Below are positions 17,177-25,616 of a stretch of 64,000 nucleotides of DNA, piece after piece. The DNA lies in assembly GCA_021820485.1 (NCBI GenBank), contig JAKADO010000001.1, positions 19,363 through 83,362 on the forward strand, written 5' to 3'. Positions within the stretch are counted from its first letter, which is position 1. Every line of letters begins with the position of its first letter. The DNA comes from Bacillota bacterium (GTDB taxonomy: Bacteria > Bacillota > Sulfobacillia > Sulfobacillales > Sulfobacillaceae). Below the pieces are notes generated by a model, which made no database searches, was not told the origin of the DNA, and saw nothing but the letters and a program-made list of their open reading frames with translations. Made by a program: the position numbers and the translations under genes.

Positions 17177-17776
17177 TTAGGATGAGGATTCCAACACTTG
17201 GCGCAGAGCCTTAAAAATCAGTTCATAGGGTTGCGCACCCACAATCTTGTAGCGTCGATTGATGATGAAGGTAGGGGTTCCATCCACGCCAAAGGCAGAG
17301 CCGAGCTGATGGGCTTCATCGAGTCGTGCGTCGTAGCGTCCGCTTTCCACGGCCCGAACCATCCGGTCACCATCCAGTTCGGCCTGTTCGGCCGCCAATC
17401 GGAGCACATCCCAACTGCCGATGTCCTCTCCACACGTGAAGTACCGGTAAAATACGGCGGGGTGGAACTGGCCGAACCGACCCTGGTCCCGGGCGAACTC
17501 GCTGGCGAGGAGCGCTCGATGGGAGTTGCTGAGGCGGTCGGGGAAGTGAAACTGGATCCCATACTGCGCGCCTTGGGCTTGGAGGTGGTCAGCCATTTCA
17601 TGCCGTCCCGGGAAAGAGGGCATCAATTGCCCCTCAAGCGGGGTCTCGGGGTGAATTTCAAAACTGTACCACCGTACGGAGGCTGGGAACTCCTGTTCGA
17701 TGCGGTCGACAATGCCATTGCCGAGAAAGCAAAACGGTCATATGTAGTCTGAAAACACTTCAATCTCGAGCGCCAT
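17177..17776 (-). CDS. FrnE/DsbA-family thiol oxidoreductase with in-frame TGA at the active site (probable selenoprotein)
   Basis: Read with TGA (17738-17740) as an amino acid, the frame gives 199 residues from ATG 17776, which has AAAGGAGGA at 17784-17792, 7 bases upstream. The N-terminus then reads E-V-F-S-D-Y-I-(TGA)-P-F-C-F-L-G, exactly the FrnE active site D-Y-x-C-P-F-C-Y-x-G with TGA replacing the first cysteine (residue 13). The rest is a complete DsbA-like helical insert with G-T-P-T-F, the cis-proline loop, near the C-terminus. Without readthrough the CxxC part is lost. The match on both sides of the TGA and the intact SD argue against a dead gene; selenocysteine is inferred. A nonsense mutation or sequencing error remains possible. 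Confidence 0.75.
17706..17724 (-). promoter_or_regulatory. Candidate bacterial SECIS hairpin downstream of the TGA codon
   Basis: On the minus strand, stem TCGGCAAT / ATTGTCGA (8 pairs, one G-U) closes a GGC loop. The loop begins 22 bases after the TGA. Published bacterial SECIS models require an apical loop roughly 16-37 bases downstream with a G in its first two positions; this fits both. Confidence 0.5.
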
Positions 17777-17878
17777 TGAGACGTCCTCCTTTGGAGCCCA
17801 TTATGACGCCAAGCGCACCGAAAGGCAAAGATGCCACCCCATGCTCGGTCACATGGCAGGGGAAGGACTCAAAGCCCC

Positions 17879-18112
17879 CTAACGAGCCGCTTCTCGGAAC
17901 ACCCGGCCAGAGGTCGGGTTAGGATCGGCCAGCGCGGCTTCAAAGGATCGCAGCCATGCGGGAAAGCAACGGCGGCAGACGGCATCCACTGCCAAATCGA
18001 CCCGGCCTTCGCGCTGTTCCGAGCGGTAGTCAAATGGCTGATGGCAGCAGGAGCACCGCCGTTGAATGGTCCGCATAGGCATCTCGCGAAGAACCTCCGA
18101 TTCCATGCTCAT
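17879..18112 (-). CDS. Small zinc-ribbon-like hypothetical protein
   Basis: The 77-residue protein has R-C-S-C-C-H-Q-P-F-D-Y followed about 25 residues later by V-C-R-R-C, a plausible four-cysteine zinc site. I do not recognise a family. ATG 18112 has GAGGAGG about 12 bases upstream; the later M-P-M start also has GGAGG. It lies just upstream of the FrnE-like gene on the same strand, separated by about 100 bases. Confidence 0.55.
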   Translation of the reverse strand: MSMESEVLREMPMRTIQRRCSCCHQPFDYRSEQREGRVDLAVDAVCRRCFPAWLRSFEAALADPNPTSGRVFREAAR

Positions 18113-18312
18113 GACGATTGATTGCGCCTCCTCGCCTCGTATGCGGGCTTTAGACTTCTTTGCAGTCGATTAGACCACCAAATTGTTACGAAATTGTGTC
18201 GTCATCCCGGGTCATCCCTTTGCACCATTTCTAAAGGTTTTCTGAAGACATGGTTCGTTCAGGTAGTCCTCAGTAAGGGGGTCTAGAATCGGTTTCGAGG
18301 AGGTTAACCATT

Positions 18313-19440
18313 GTGACGTCGACTTCGCGCAAAAATTATCTCTACAGCTTGGACTGGGTTCGCGCACTGACCATAGCCGCCGTGGTCATGGTGCATTCGG
18401 TGAGATTTGCCCTGGTGCCCGCAGACCCCTTAGCTGGCCGCCTTCTACAGGTACTGGTCCAATTCGGGCGGGTCAGCTTCATGATTGTCACTGGATTCAT
18501 TATTGCTTATCAATATCGCGAGCGGACGCCCCGCTGGACATCATTCTTCAAACGGCGCGCCAAAAGTTCCGGGGCGCCCTATCTGCTGTGGCTGATTCTC
18601 TTCTTAGCGCTTGCCATGCCGGTATGGCCCGTTATGCCGTTTGTCGGGCGTTTAAGCCGCGTGCTCTTTACCGGCTACGGCCATCTGTACTATTTGATTA
18701 TCACGTTTCAAATGTATCTATTGGCGCCCGTGCTTGTATGGGCGTTAAGGAAGTCGGGACGCCGCGTCATGTGGCTTGGGTTCCTGGGGATTCTGTGGGA
18801 AGTGCTTTCGTGGACCATGAGCGGCTATTTTCATGAGCGTTCCTGGACTCCGGCGCTCTTTGTCAGCACATATGTCGGCTACTTTGTCATTGGCGGCGCA
18901 TTGGGATATGAGTGGGACCGCTATGGGGCATGGATGGCCGATCACCGCCGTTACTTCACCTATGGCCTTGCGCCCACGGCGGCGATGGCGACGGCCATGT
19001 TTTTTCTCAATCTGCATTGGCTCGGGGCTCAAGCTGCTGTGAACGAGTTTCAGCCTATGAGCGCCATCTACTGCCTTTCGATAACGGCCATGCTGCTGGC
19101 GTCGGGAACTTGGTTTGAAAAGATGCGCTCCGAACGTTCCACCCTCGCCTCGGGCGTGAGTCTCGTCGCTGACGCGTCCTTTGGCATCTACTTGGTTCAT
19201 CCCCTGTTTGTGCATGGATGGCTTCACGTGGCGCAATGGCTCGGGATTGCGCTCAATGCCTATGTCAACACCGCTGTGACGCTGTCCCTAGGCCTGGGAC
19301 TCAGTGTTGCTATGGTAGCGGCCATCCGCTTGCTGCCGTTTTCGGAGTGGGTTATTGGCACCGCTAGACGCCCTGCAGCCCGGGTGGTCTCCGCCAATGC
19401 CACGGAGGGCACGGGCTCCAAAGCAGCGACCGCCTCTTAG
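18313..19440 (+). CDS. Acyltransferase 3 family membrane protein
   Basis: The 375-residue protein has about ten membrane segments. The first contains W-V-R-A-L-T-I-A-A-V-V-M-V-H-S, the usual R...H catalytic pattern of O-acyltransferases that acetylate polysaccharide or peptidoglycan. F-G-I-Y-L-V-H-P-L is the late conserved motif. GTG 18313 follows GAGGAGGTT. An SGNH hydrolase gene follows 48 bases later, so the pair may work together. Confidence 0.87.
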   Translation: MTSTSRKNYLYSLDWVRALTIAAVVMVHSVRFALVPADPLAGRLLQVLVQFGRVSFMIVTGFIIAYQYRERTPRWTSFFKRRAKSSGAPYLLWLILFLALAMPVWPVMPFVGRLSRVLFTGYGHLYYLIITFQMYLLAPVLVWALRKSGRRVMWLGFLGILWEVLSWTMSGYFHERSWTPALFVSTYVGYFVIGGALGYEWDRYGAWMADHRRYFTYGLAPTAAMATAMFFLNLHWLGAQAAVNEFQPMSAIYCLSITAMLLASGTWFEKMRSERSTLASGVSLVADASFGIYLVHPLFVHGWLHVAQWLGIALNAYVNTAVTLSLGLGLSVAMVAAIRLLPFSEWVIGTARRPAARVVSANATEGTGSKAATAS

Positions 19441-19488
19441 AGGGTCATTGGCAACGCGTGGGGATCCACGCAAAAGGGGAGGGATATC

Positions 19489-20190
19489 GTGCGGAATTCA
19501 GTGCGAGTCGCCGCGGCCGGACTGTCGGCCATCGTGACCGGCGCGGCGCTGACGGGAATGCTTGACTCCCGTGAAGCGTCCATTCCAACACTCATTATCG
19601 GGGGATCCGCCGCCAAGGGATGGCACGATCAAAGCGGACAGGGGTACCTGGTTCGCGCTTTGGCGCAATACGGATCCGTGGCGGGAGTCCACTTTCTGGT
19701 TCAAAACCAGGCGATTCCCGGAGCCCGGGTCGTCAATGCCCGCATTGCATCCAATTACCCCGTATGGATGCGGTCGTCCCGAGGGGGATTGGTCGTGATT
19801 GCGTGGGGATTTCTAAACGACTTGCGTTTGGGAACGCGGACGGGGGCGATGTTGAAGGTCATTCATCGCGAAATTGCGCTCGCAGTGGCTACAAACCATA
19901 CTGTGCTGCTGGTGAGTCCCCCGGCGACGACCCCGACCTTCACGTTTGATGCGGCCTCGGAGACTCGGCTCTGGCATCAAGTGTCCATGGAGGCCGAGGC
20001 ATTTCACAGCCAGCGCGTCTTTGTGGCCGATGTCTTGGGTCCCATGAAACGCTATGTGCGCTCCCATCACCAATCGTATCGGCGGTACATGGATGGCACG
20101 TGGGATCCGAACACGGCCGGGCACCGCCTGGCCGCTCGCATTCTCTCCCATGAGCTGACCATTTTCTGGTCAGGTCTGGGCACCCGGTGA
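19489..20190 (+). CDS. SGNH/GDSL-type hydrolase with N-terminal membrane anchor or signal
   Basis: The 233-residue protein opens with a hydrophobic segment. I-I-G-G-S-A-A-K-G-W carries the block I serine, N-Q-A-I-P-G-A the block II glycine region, and D-P-N-T-A-G-H-R-L-A the C-terminal D-x-x-H-type block V (spaced D and H). Such enzymes are esterases or act as the extracytoplasmic acetyl-transfer domain of OatA-like systems. It follows the acyltransferase 3 gene on the same strand. Confidence 0.75.
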   Translation: MRNSVRVAAAGLSAIVTGAALTGMLDSREASIPTLIIGGSAAKGWHDQSGQGYLVRALAQYGSVAGVHFLVQNQAIPGARVVNARIASNYPVWMRSSRGGLVVIAWGFLNDLRLGTRTGAMLKVIHREIALAVATNHTVLLVSPPATTPTFTFDAASETRLWHQVSMEAEAFHSQRVFVADVLGPMKRYVRSHHQSYRRYMDGTWDPNTAGHRLAARILSHELTIFWSGLGTR

Positions 20191-20263
20191 AGCGACGCCT
20201 TCCAGCCATTGGCGCGACCGGATGCGGGCAGGCGTCCCTGCAGCATCCCGGCGCCGCACCGTA

Positions 20264-21508
20264 TTATCGGGATAAGCGGTTTTTGACCGTTTGTCCGCCT
20301 TTGAGAACCAGCACAATGTTGTCGTTCTGGGCAAGGCTCTTAATGTTCTTCACCGGGTCTCCCTGGAAGACCACCAGGTCACCAAGCTTGCCCGCCTCGA
20401 GAGTGCCGACCCGATCTTGCCAGCCCAGGCAGGTGGCGGATGTTTTGGTGCTGGCTACAATAGCGTCCATGGGGGTCATGCCAATCTCGGTCATGAGCGC
20501 CAGTTCCTCGAGGTTGGTGCCGTGGTGTCCCACACCGCTGTCCGTGCCCATGGCAATCTTGACGCCTGCGCTCTTGGCCTTGGAGACGCTTTCCTGATGG
20601 GCTTCAATTACGCGCTTGGTCTTCTCGATGGCGTAGGCGGGCACGCGCAGCCCTTCGTCGGCAGCCTTCAAGACGGAGAGCGGCGCAATCAAGGTGGGAA
20701 CCAGATAGGTTCCATGCTCCAGCATGAGGTCGATGGCTTCGTCATCAAGGTAGATGCCATGTTCAATGGAATGGAAGCCAGCGCGCACCGCGTTCTTGAT
20801 TCCCTGAGCCGCCTGCGCGTGCGCCATAGCCCGAATGCCGCCGTGCATGCGCGCCTCATCCACGATGGTTTCCAGCTCGGCCAGGGTAAAATGGGCATCT
20901 TCGGGGTTGTCGGTCGGACTGATGACGCCGCCGGAGGTCGCCACCTTAATGACTTGCGCTCCGGCCCGAATCACCTCGCGCACCTTCTTGCGGACGCCGT
21001 CAATGCCATCGCACACGCCATCCACTTGCAAGGGGTTGTTGAGGGCATACCCCAGCATGGCCGAGTGATGGTCGCCATGGCCCCCGGTAATCGACAGCAT
21101 GGCAACCGAAATCTGCATCCGCGGTCCGGGTATTGTCCCATCATCGATAGCTCGCTGCACCCCGCGATCCGCTCCGCCGGCATCCCGGACCGACGTCACA
21201 CCAGCGTTGAGGGTTTTCTGGGCATAGTGCGCCGTCCGCAATACGTGATAGGTGAAGGGGCTGGCATAGGGATCCTGGGATCCGAACGCCTCTCCCGTCA
21301 CGTGTACGTGGCAGTCGATGAATCCAGGGAGAATGGTGCCCCCCTGAGCGTCAATGCGGGTCACGTCGCCGCCGTTGGGAGGGGTGATGGAACCTACCGC
21401 GCCCGCAGCGACAATGAGTTCATCCTCGATGAGCACCGCCCCATTGGCGACCGGCGGGCTGCCAGTTCCGTCTATCAGAGTGCCGTTGTAGATATAGGTG
21501 TATGCCAT
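20264..21508 (-). CDS. Metal-dependent amidohydrolase (imidazolonepropionase/prolidase-like)
   Basis: The 414-residue protein has D-C-H-V-H-V after the first beta segment (two metal histidines), a lysine in V-I-K-V-A-T-S-G-G, M-A-H-A-Q, S-I-E-H-G and the late G-T-D-S-G aspartate: the amidohydrolase-superfamily set. The final L-G-D-L-V-V-F-Q-G-D-P closes the small composite domain. Substrate is unclear; relatives include Xaa-Pro dipeptidases. ATG 21508 follows AGGAGG; longer upstream reading is unrelated. Confidence 0.87.
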   Translation of the reverse strand: MAYTYIYNGTLIDGTGSPPVANGAVLIEDELIVAAGAVGSITPPNGGDVTRIDAQGGTILPGFIDCHVHVTGEAFGSQDPYASPFTYHVLRTAHYAQKTLNAGVTSVRDAGGADRGVQRAIDDGTIPGPRMQISVAMLSITGGHGDHHSAMLGYALNNPLQVDGVCDGIDGVRKKVREVIRAGAQVIKVATSGGVISPTDNPEDAHFTLAELETIVDEARMHGGIRAMAHAQAAQGIKNAVRAGFHSIEHGIYLDDEAIDLMLEHGTYLVPTLIAPLSVLKAADEGLRVPAYAIEKTKRVIEAHQESVSKAKSAGVKIAMGTDSGVGHHGTNLEELALMTEIGMTPMDAIVASTKTSATCLGWQDRVGTLEAGKLGDLVVFQGDPVKNIKSLAQNDNIVLVLKGGQTVKNRLSR

Positions 21509-21712
21509 GCTATGCCTCCTAGCGCAAATGTCGGGAATGATTGGACATCCACTCCTTCGCCACCGGTCGCCTGACTTCCTCCCGCAGCAACGCACGTTAG
21601 ATGTCCGGCAGGAAGCGATGCATAGGCGGGGAAGCAGGGGCGCGAAGCACGGAGTTTGCCGACAAATGTGGTATATTCCAAGGGACTTCATTCTAGGAAA
21701 GGTTCGATACCA

Positions 21713-23827
21713 ATGATTCCGTCATGGACCCGTTTCACCGTGAAGCACCGCTGGGTGATGCTCATCCTGTGGATCCTGCTCGTGGCCACCACCGTTCCGT
21801 TGGCCGCGCAAGTCACAAAGCATCTCACCACCAACGGGTTCAACAAGCCACACAGTCAGGTGTCCTGGGCCACCAATTCCCTCAACGACCTGCATCCCGC
21901 GCCCTCGACGAAGCCCCTCCTCATCGAGAACCTCAGCGAAGCTTCGGCAAAACGGATCGCTGCAACGCACCACGTGCCATCGGGTGCCGTCCACCGCATC
22001 GGGAACAACCAGAGCTTGCTGATGCCCCCGAGCACGTTGTCGGTCCAGACGGAGCATCAGTTGGAGACGGCGCTTCGCGACCGCCATGCGGTTGTCACCG
22101 AGGTTGGACAGTTAGCAATCGGGAAAAAGGTCACCCATGACGTGTCGCAGACATTGGCCCGCAGCGGAATTGTCGCGCTGCCGTTTTTGGCGGCGTTGTT
22201 GCTGTTGGTATTTGGGTCGGTCATGTCCGTTAGTCTTCCCCTGATTATTGCCCTGGCGGGCTCAGAGGTAGCCTTGGCGGCCATTAGCATCATTTCCCGG
22301 CACATCCAATTGTCGGTATTCCTGACCGACATTGTCAGCTTCCTAGCACTGGGAGTGGGGATTGATTATGCGCTCTTCATCAGCACCCGCTTTCGGCAAA
22401 ATCTCGATGACGGCCGGGACCTCGAGGCGGCCATCGTTGACAGCATGAGCCACGCCGGGCGGTCGGTCCTCTACTCCGGGATTGCCGTTGCCTTAGCGGT
22501 GGCCACCTTGCTGCTCGGCAACGACGCGTATTGGCGAGGTTTGGCATTGGGGGGATCGGTGGCCATCTTTGCGGTGCTGTTGGCCACCCACACGCTCTTG
22601 CCGCCCATCATGCGGCTCTTGGGTCATGGCCTCCATTGGGGACGCATCCGACGACCGGACTTCCATATGTGGAAGGCTCTGGGACGGTTTGTCACGCGCC
22701 ATCCGTTGTGGTCCATCTTGGCTGGATTGGTGATACTGGTCCCGTTCGCGACATTGTCCCCCAAGCTCCAAATGAGTACTCCGGCCAATTTGGCCACCAT
22801 GCTTCCGGTGAACAATCCTTTGCGCTTGGCCGTGGAAAAGCAGCAGCAAATTCAAGGGGCGGGAAGCATTGCGCCCATTGCCGTGGTGGTGCAATTGCCG
22901 CACTCCACGCGCGTTGCCAGCAGTTGGGACGCGGTGTCGGAACTGACGGCGCATCTTGAGAAATTGCCGGACGTGGCGTCGGTCGCGTCGCCGACCAGCC
23001 TTGGGGCACCGGCCCCGCTTTTGGCAGCGGCGGTCTCCACTCCCGAACGCGTTCCGCCTGCGTTGGTGAAAGGTCTCAAGAACTTTACCTCATCTCGCAA
23101 CACGCGCTTGGTGGTGGTTTATGTGACGGCGAAAAGCGGGCCCAACGCTGCCCGCACCAGTCGGCTGGTGGGGCGGATTGACAGCCACTTAGCTGGATGG
23201 CTTCCTCAGGGAAGCCGTGCGGCAGCTGGCGGGTTGGTACCCGTGTTGCGGAACTTCAATCTTTTGACGCAGAGCCGGATTCCATGGATCATCGGGTCGG
23301 CCTTGCTAGTCGCGTTGGTTGTGCTGACGGCAGCCACCGGGTCAGTCATGCAGGCCATATTGGGCGTCGTTTTCGATGGCTTGGTTGCATTGGCCACCGC
23401 AGGGTTTTTGGTCTTCGTGTCCAACCACGGGCTCTTTGGATTCCAGCGACAGCCGCTGGATTCCTCCATCACGCCCCTCATTTTCGTGTTGCTGTTCGGC
23501 CTTTCCATGGACTACGAAGTCATCTTGCTGCACCGCATTCAGGAAAAAATGCGCGACGGGCAGAGCTTGAGGGAGGCCGTCAATCACGGGGTCGCCACCA
23601 CCGGCGCCATGATAACCGGGGCTGGCATGATTATGGTCGTGGTCTTCCTGGCTCTTCTCATCAGCCCTTTGCAGATCATGAAGACGATGGCAGTCGGATT
23701 GTCATTCGCCGTGTTGGCCGACACGTGGATCGTGCGATCGCTCTTGGTCCCCAGCGCCACCGCGCTGCTGAACCGATTCGGATTCTGGCCGTGGCGGGCC
23801 AAGATGGCCGGCAAAGCAACCCCTTAG
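21713..23827 (+). CDS. MMPL-family RND transporter
   Basis: The 704-residue protein has two halves, each with one helix, a large external loop and five further helices. The conserved proton-relay segments are G-V-G-I-D-Y-A-L-F-I in half one and F-G-L-S-M-D-Y-E-V in half two. MMPL proteins export lipids or hydrophobic compounds. ATG 21713 follows TAGGAAAGG. It is divergent from the amidohydrolase; no partner subunit is adjacent. Confidence 0.9.
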   Translation: MIPSWTRFTVKHRWVMLILWILLVATTVPLAAQVTKHLTTNGFNKPHSQVSWATNSLNDLHPAPSTKPLLIENLSEASAKRIAATHHVPSGAVHRIGNNQSLLMPPSTLSVQTEHQLETALRDRHAVVTEVGQLAIGKKVTHDVSQTLARSGIVALPFLAALLLLVFGSVMSVSLPLIIALAGSEVALAAISIISRHIQLSVFLTDIVSFLALGVGIDYALFISTRFRQNLDDGRDLEAAIVDSMSHAGRSVLYSGIAVALAVATLLLGNDAYWRGLALGGSVAIFAVLLATHTLLPPIMRLLGHGLHWGRIRRPDFHMWKALGRFVTRHPLWSILAGLVILVPFATLSPKLQMSTPANLATMLPVNNPLRLAVEKQQQIQGAGSIAPIAVVVQLPHSTRVASSWDAVSELTAHLEKLPDVASVASPTSLGAPAPLLAAAVSTPERVPPALVKGLKNFTSSRNTRLVVVYVTAKSGPNAARTSRLVGRIDSHLAGWLPQGSRAAAGGLVPVLRNFNLLTQSRIPWIIGSALLVALVVLTAATGSVMQAILGVVFDGLVALATAGFLVFVSNHGLFGFQRQPLDSSITPLIFVLLFGLSMDYEVILLHRIQEKMRDGQSLREAVNHGVATTGAMITGAGMIMVVVFLALLISPLQIMKTMAVGLSFAVLADTWIVRSLLVPSATALLNRFGFWPWRAKMAGKATP

Positions 23828-23940
23828 TGGCAAAAGACGAGGCGTGTCCTGGGAGAGCTTCGCGCGCCTGCGAAATATGGTAAGCTACACTTACAAGTTG
23901 TTTCGAGTCATGGCCTCGCCGAGGCAAAGGAGGGAAACCC

Positions 23941-24099
23941 ATGCCAGCTCTTATTCTCATGTTGTTTTTGGTGGGATTGCCGTCGGCCATTCTCGGTCTC
24001 ATGGTGCTGCCCATCATCGGTCCGGGCCTTTATGAAGCCGGAATGATTCCGTTCAAGATTGGATTCAAGCAGCCCGGCAATACCTCGATGCAGGGATAG
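23941..24099 (+). CDS. Small hydrophobic membrane protein (52 residues)
   Basis: ATG 23941 has AAAGGAGGG just upstream at proper distance. The product has one long hydrophobic stretch (residues 3-30, L/I/V/G-rich with two prolines), then a short hydrophilic tail ending in S-M-Q-G. I recognise no family. The strong SD and a compact single-helix design support a real gene. It lies about 110 bases after the MMPL gene. Confidence 0.5.
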   Translation: MPALILMLFLVGLPSAILGLMVLPIIGPGLYEAGMIPFKIGFKQPGNTSMQG

Positions 24100-24446
24100 T
24101 CTGCCGAGAAGCGATGGCCGCCCTGCTCGCGGATCAACTGCGGGCGGTGGCGGCCTTTCCTTATGGAGGCTCATCGGGCAGACGGAGGAGAGGACGCGGG
24201 CTCCAAGGTGCCCCGGCCCCGAATATGGGCCCCGGCCAAAACCAGTACCGGAAATGCAACCAAATACGCGCACACCACCGGGATGCCCCAAGTTTGGAAA
24301 AAGTGAACCAAGTCCACGATATTTCCGAACAGCTGTGCGCCGAAGAGAATGGCTGCCGCGGTGGCGCGGCGACTGTCGCCAGAACAATGCCATAGACTCC
24401 GTCCGGATATACTGGCATGTAGGTTGAAGAGAAAGGGGTGTCTCAT
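24100..24446. other. Intergenic stretch with a minus-strand hydrophobic reading frame lacking a good start
   Basis: On the minus strand, about 24171-24390 encodes a clearly hydrophobic segment (A-A-A-I-L-F-G-A-Q-L-F-G-N-I-V-D then V-C-A-Y-L-V-A-F-P-V-L-V-L-A-G), which looks like a two-helix membrane protein. I find no start codon with an SD near it; the nearest ATG lies over the start of the next plus-strand gene. It may be a small decayed gene. TATACT near 24407 may be the -10 of the monooxygenase gene. Confidence 0.3.
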
Positions 24447-24731
24447 ATGTTTGAGGTGCACAATAAAATCACGGTGGCATCTGAAGAGCAGGCTCGACAC
24501 TTGGAGTCAGCTTTTTCGGGAGCGGGTCATCGCATGGCCCACGTTGCCGGGTTCAGAGAGTTCCACTTATTGAAATCCGAGGACGGCGGCCACTACATGG
24601 TGCGCATTGTGTGGGACTCTGAGGAGACGTTTCACGCATGGGCCAAGAGTGACGATTTTCGGAGGGCCCATAGCGGTCAAGACGGAAACGGCATGAGGAC
24701 GGAAGTCAGTCTCTACCAGATAGTGCTTTAG
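24447..24731 (+). CDS. Antibiotic-biosynthesis-monooxygenase (ABM) domain protein
   Basis: The 94-residue dimeric ferredoxin-like fold protein has an F-E-V-H-N-K-I-T-V strand, a helix, G-F-R-E-F-H-L-L and Y-M-V-R-I-V-W-D-S-E-E-T-F-H-A-W. The H-x-x-x W-D-S-E pattern resembles HmoA/IsdG-type heme-degrading proteins, but that substrate is not proven. ATG 24447 is preferred over GTG 24438 for its spacing to AAAGGGG. Confidence 0.75.
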   Translation: MFEVHNKITVASEEQARHLESAFSGAGHRMAHVAGFREFHLLKSEDGGHYMVRIVWDSEETFHAWAKSDDFRRAHSGQDGNGMRTEVSLYQIVL

Positions 24732-25616
24732 CCTCCAAGCCCAGCCCTGGGAGCCTCGTCTTCCGGCAACAGCGTGGAATCGGGGCCCGCGGTTGACATC
24801 TTCCGTCACGGGGACCCGATTCTGCGGATGGGGCGTGGCGGGATCAACGGGGAATTCACCCTTCATAGCTCAATGGGAAGGCCGGCCGGATCTGCCATCA
24901 TGGCTGCGCGCTTCCCCCGAAGCATTATTCGGACAGGCTTAATGATGGCGCGTCCGCTTCTCTCAATGGAGACTGGTGTCGCACAATCCCATCGAATCCC
25001 TGTAATCCCTTCGCCCCGGCGATGGCGCTGTTGAGTCCCACGCGCGCCAGTATTTCCAACTCTTTATGGATATTCACCTTGTGCCGGCCCCAGCTTCAGC
25101 TTTTTCACCAGGCTTGGAATATTCCGAACGGTATTCCAAGGGGTTTTGCGAATCTGATGCATCACGATGGATGGGGTGGTCCCTGAAACGGCTGCCATGT
25201 TGTCAGGACAACGAGCCGGCCGTTCAGCGCCCGCCAGCCCCCATGGAGCCGTCGACCCACCCCCCCCCCTTTGGCGACGCGCCGCGTCCGCAGAGAGCGT
25301 TACCGTCACAGATGGCAAGGGCTCGTGCCGAAGAGTTCCCGCAAGTGAATATTGTTCCTTGGCACTTCGGCGCGAGGCTCGAGAGACCGCCACCACGGTA
25401 AAGACTTCTTGACGAGGATGGCGGGAGATGCCAAGCAGCGTCGAGAAATAGGCCCGCGACATCGCGGGAGACCCTCTCTGCGCCCGTCTCACTGCTGGTC
25501 GAGCGGTTGGTGTCGAGACTAGGCACCTGCTTTTTGGCACCCAGCCCTAAGGTCGGACATCGTAAGAGAGGGATTCGCGCGAGCCTCGTCGAATTGGCGG
25601 ACTAGGGGGGAATCCT
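24732..25616. other. Long stretch without a recognisable gene
   Basis: Frames of 80-160 codons on both strands have arginine/proline-rich composition and no family features. A minus-strand frame of 50 codons at 24925-25077 starts with GTG and is reasonably protein-like but has no clear SD. The region may be decayed genes; I cannot name them. Confidence 0.4.

Noticed and set aside
17177-17626. Shorter DsbA-like gene starting at an internal ATG near 17626
   Set aside because: It lacks the active-site strand and has no SD; the upstream part with SD and complete motif fits far better when TGA is read through.
20291-21574. 427-codon plus-strand open frame opposite the amidohydrolase
   Set aside because: It mirrors the codon pattern of the real minus-strand gene, and no family motifs are present.
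25064-25540. 158-codon minus-strand frame in the gap before the MFS gene
   Set aside because: No SD, no recognisable domain and skewed R/S/P composition; treated as non-coding or decayed.
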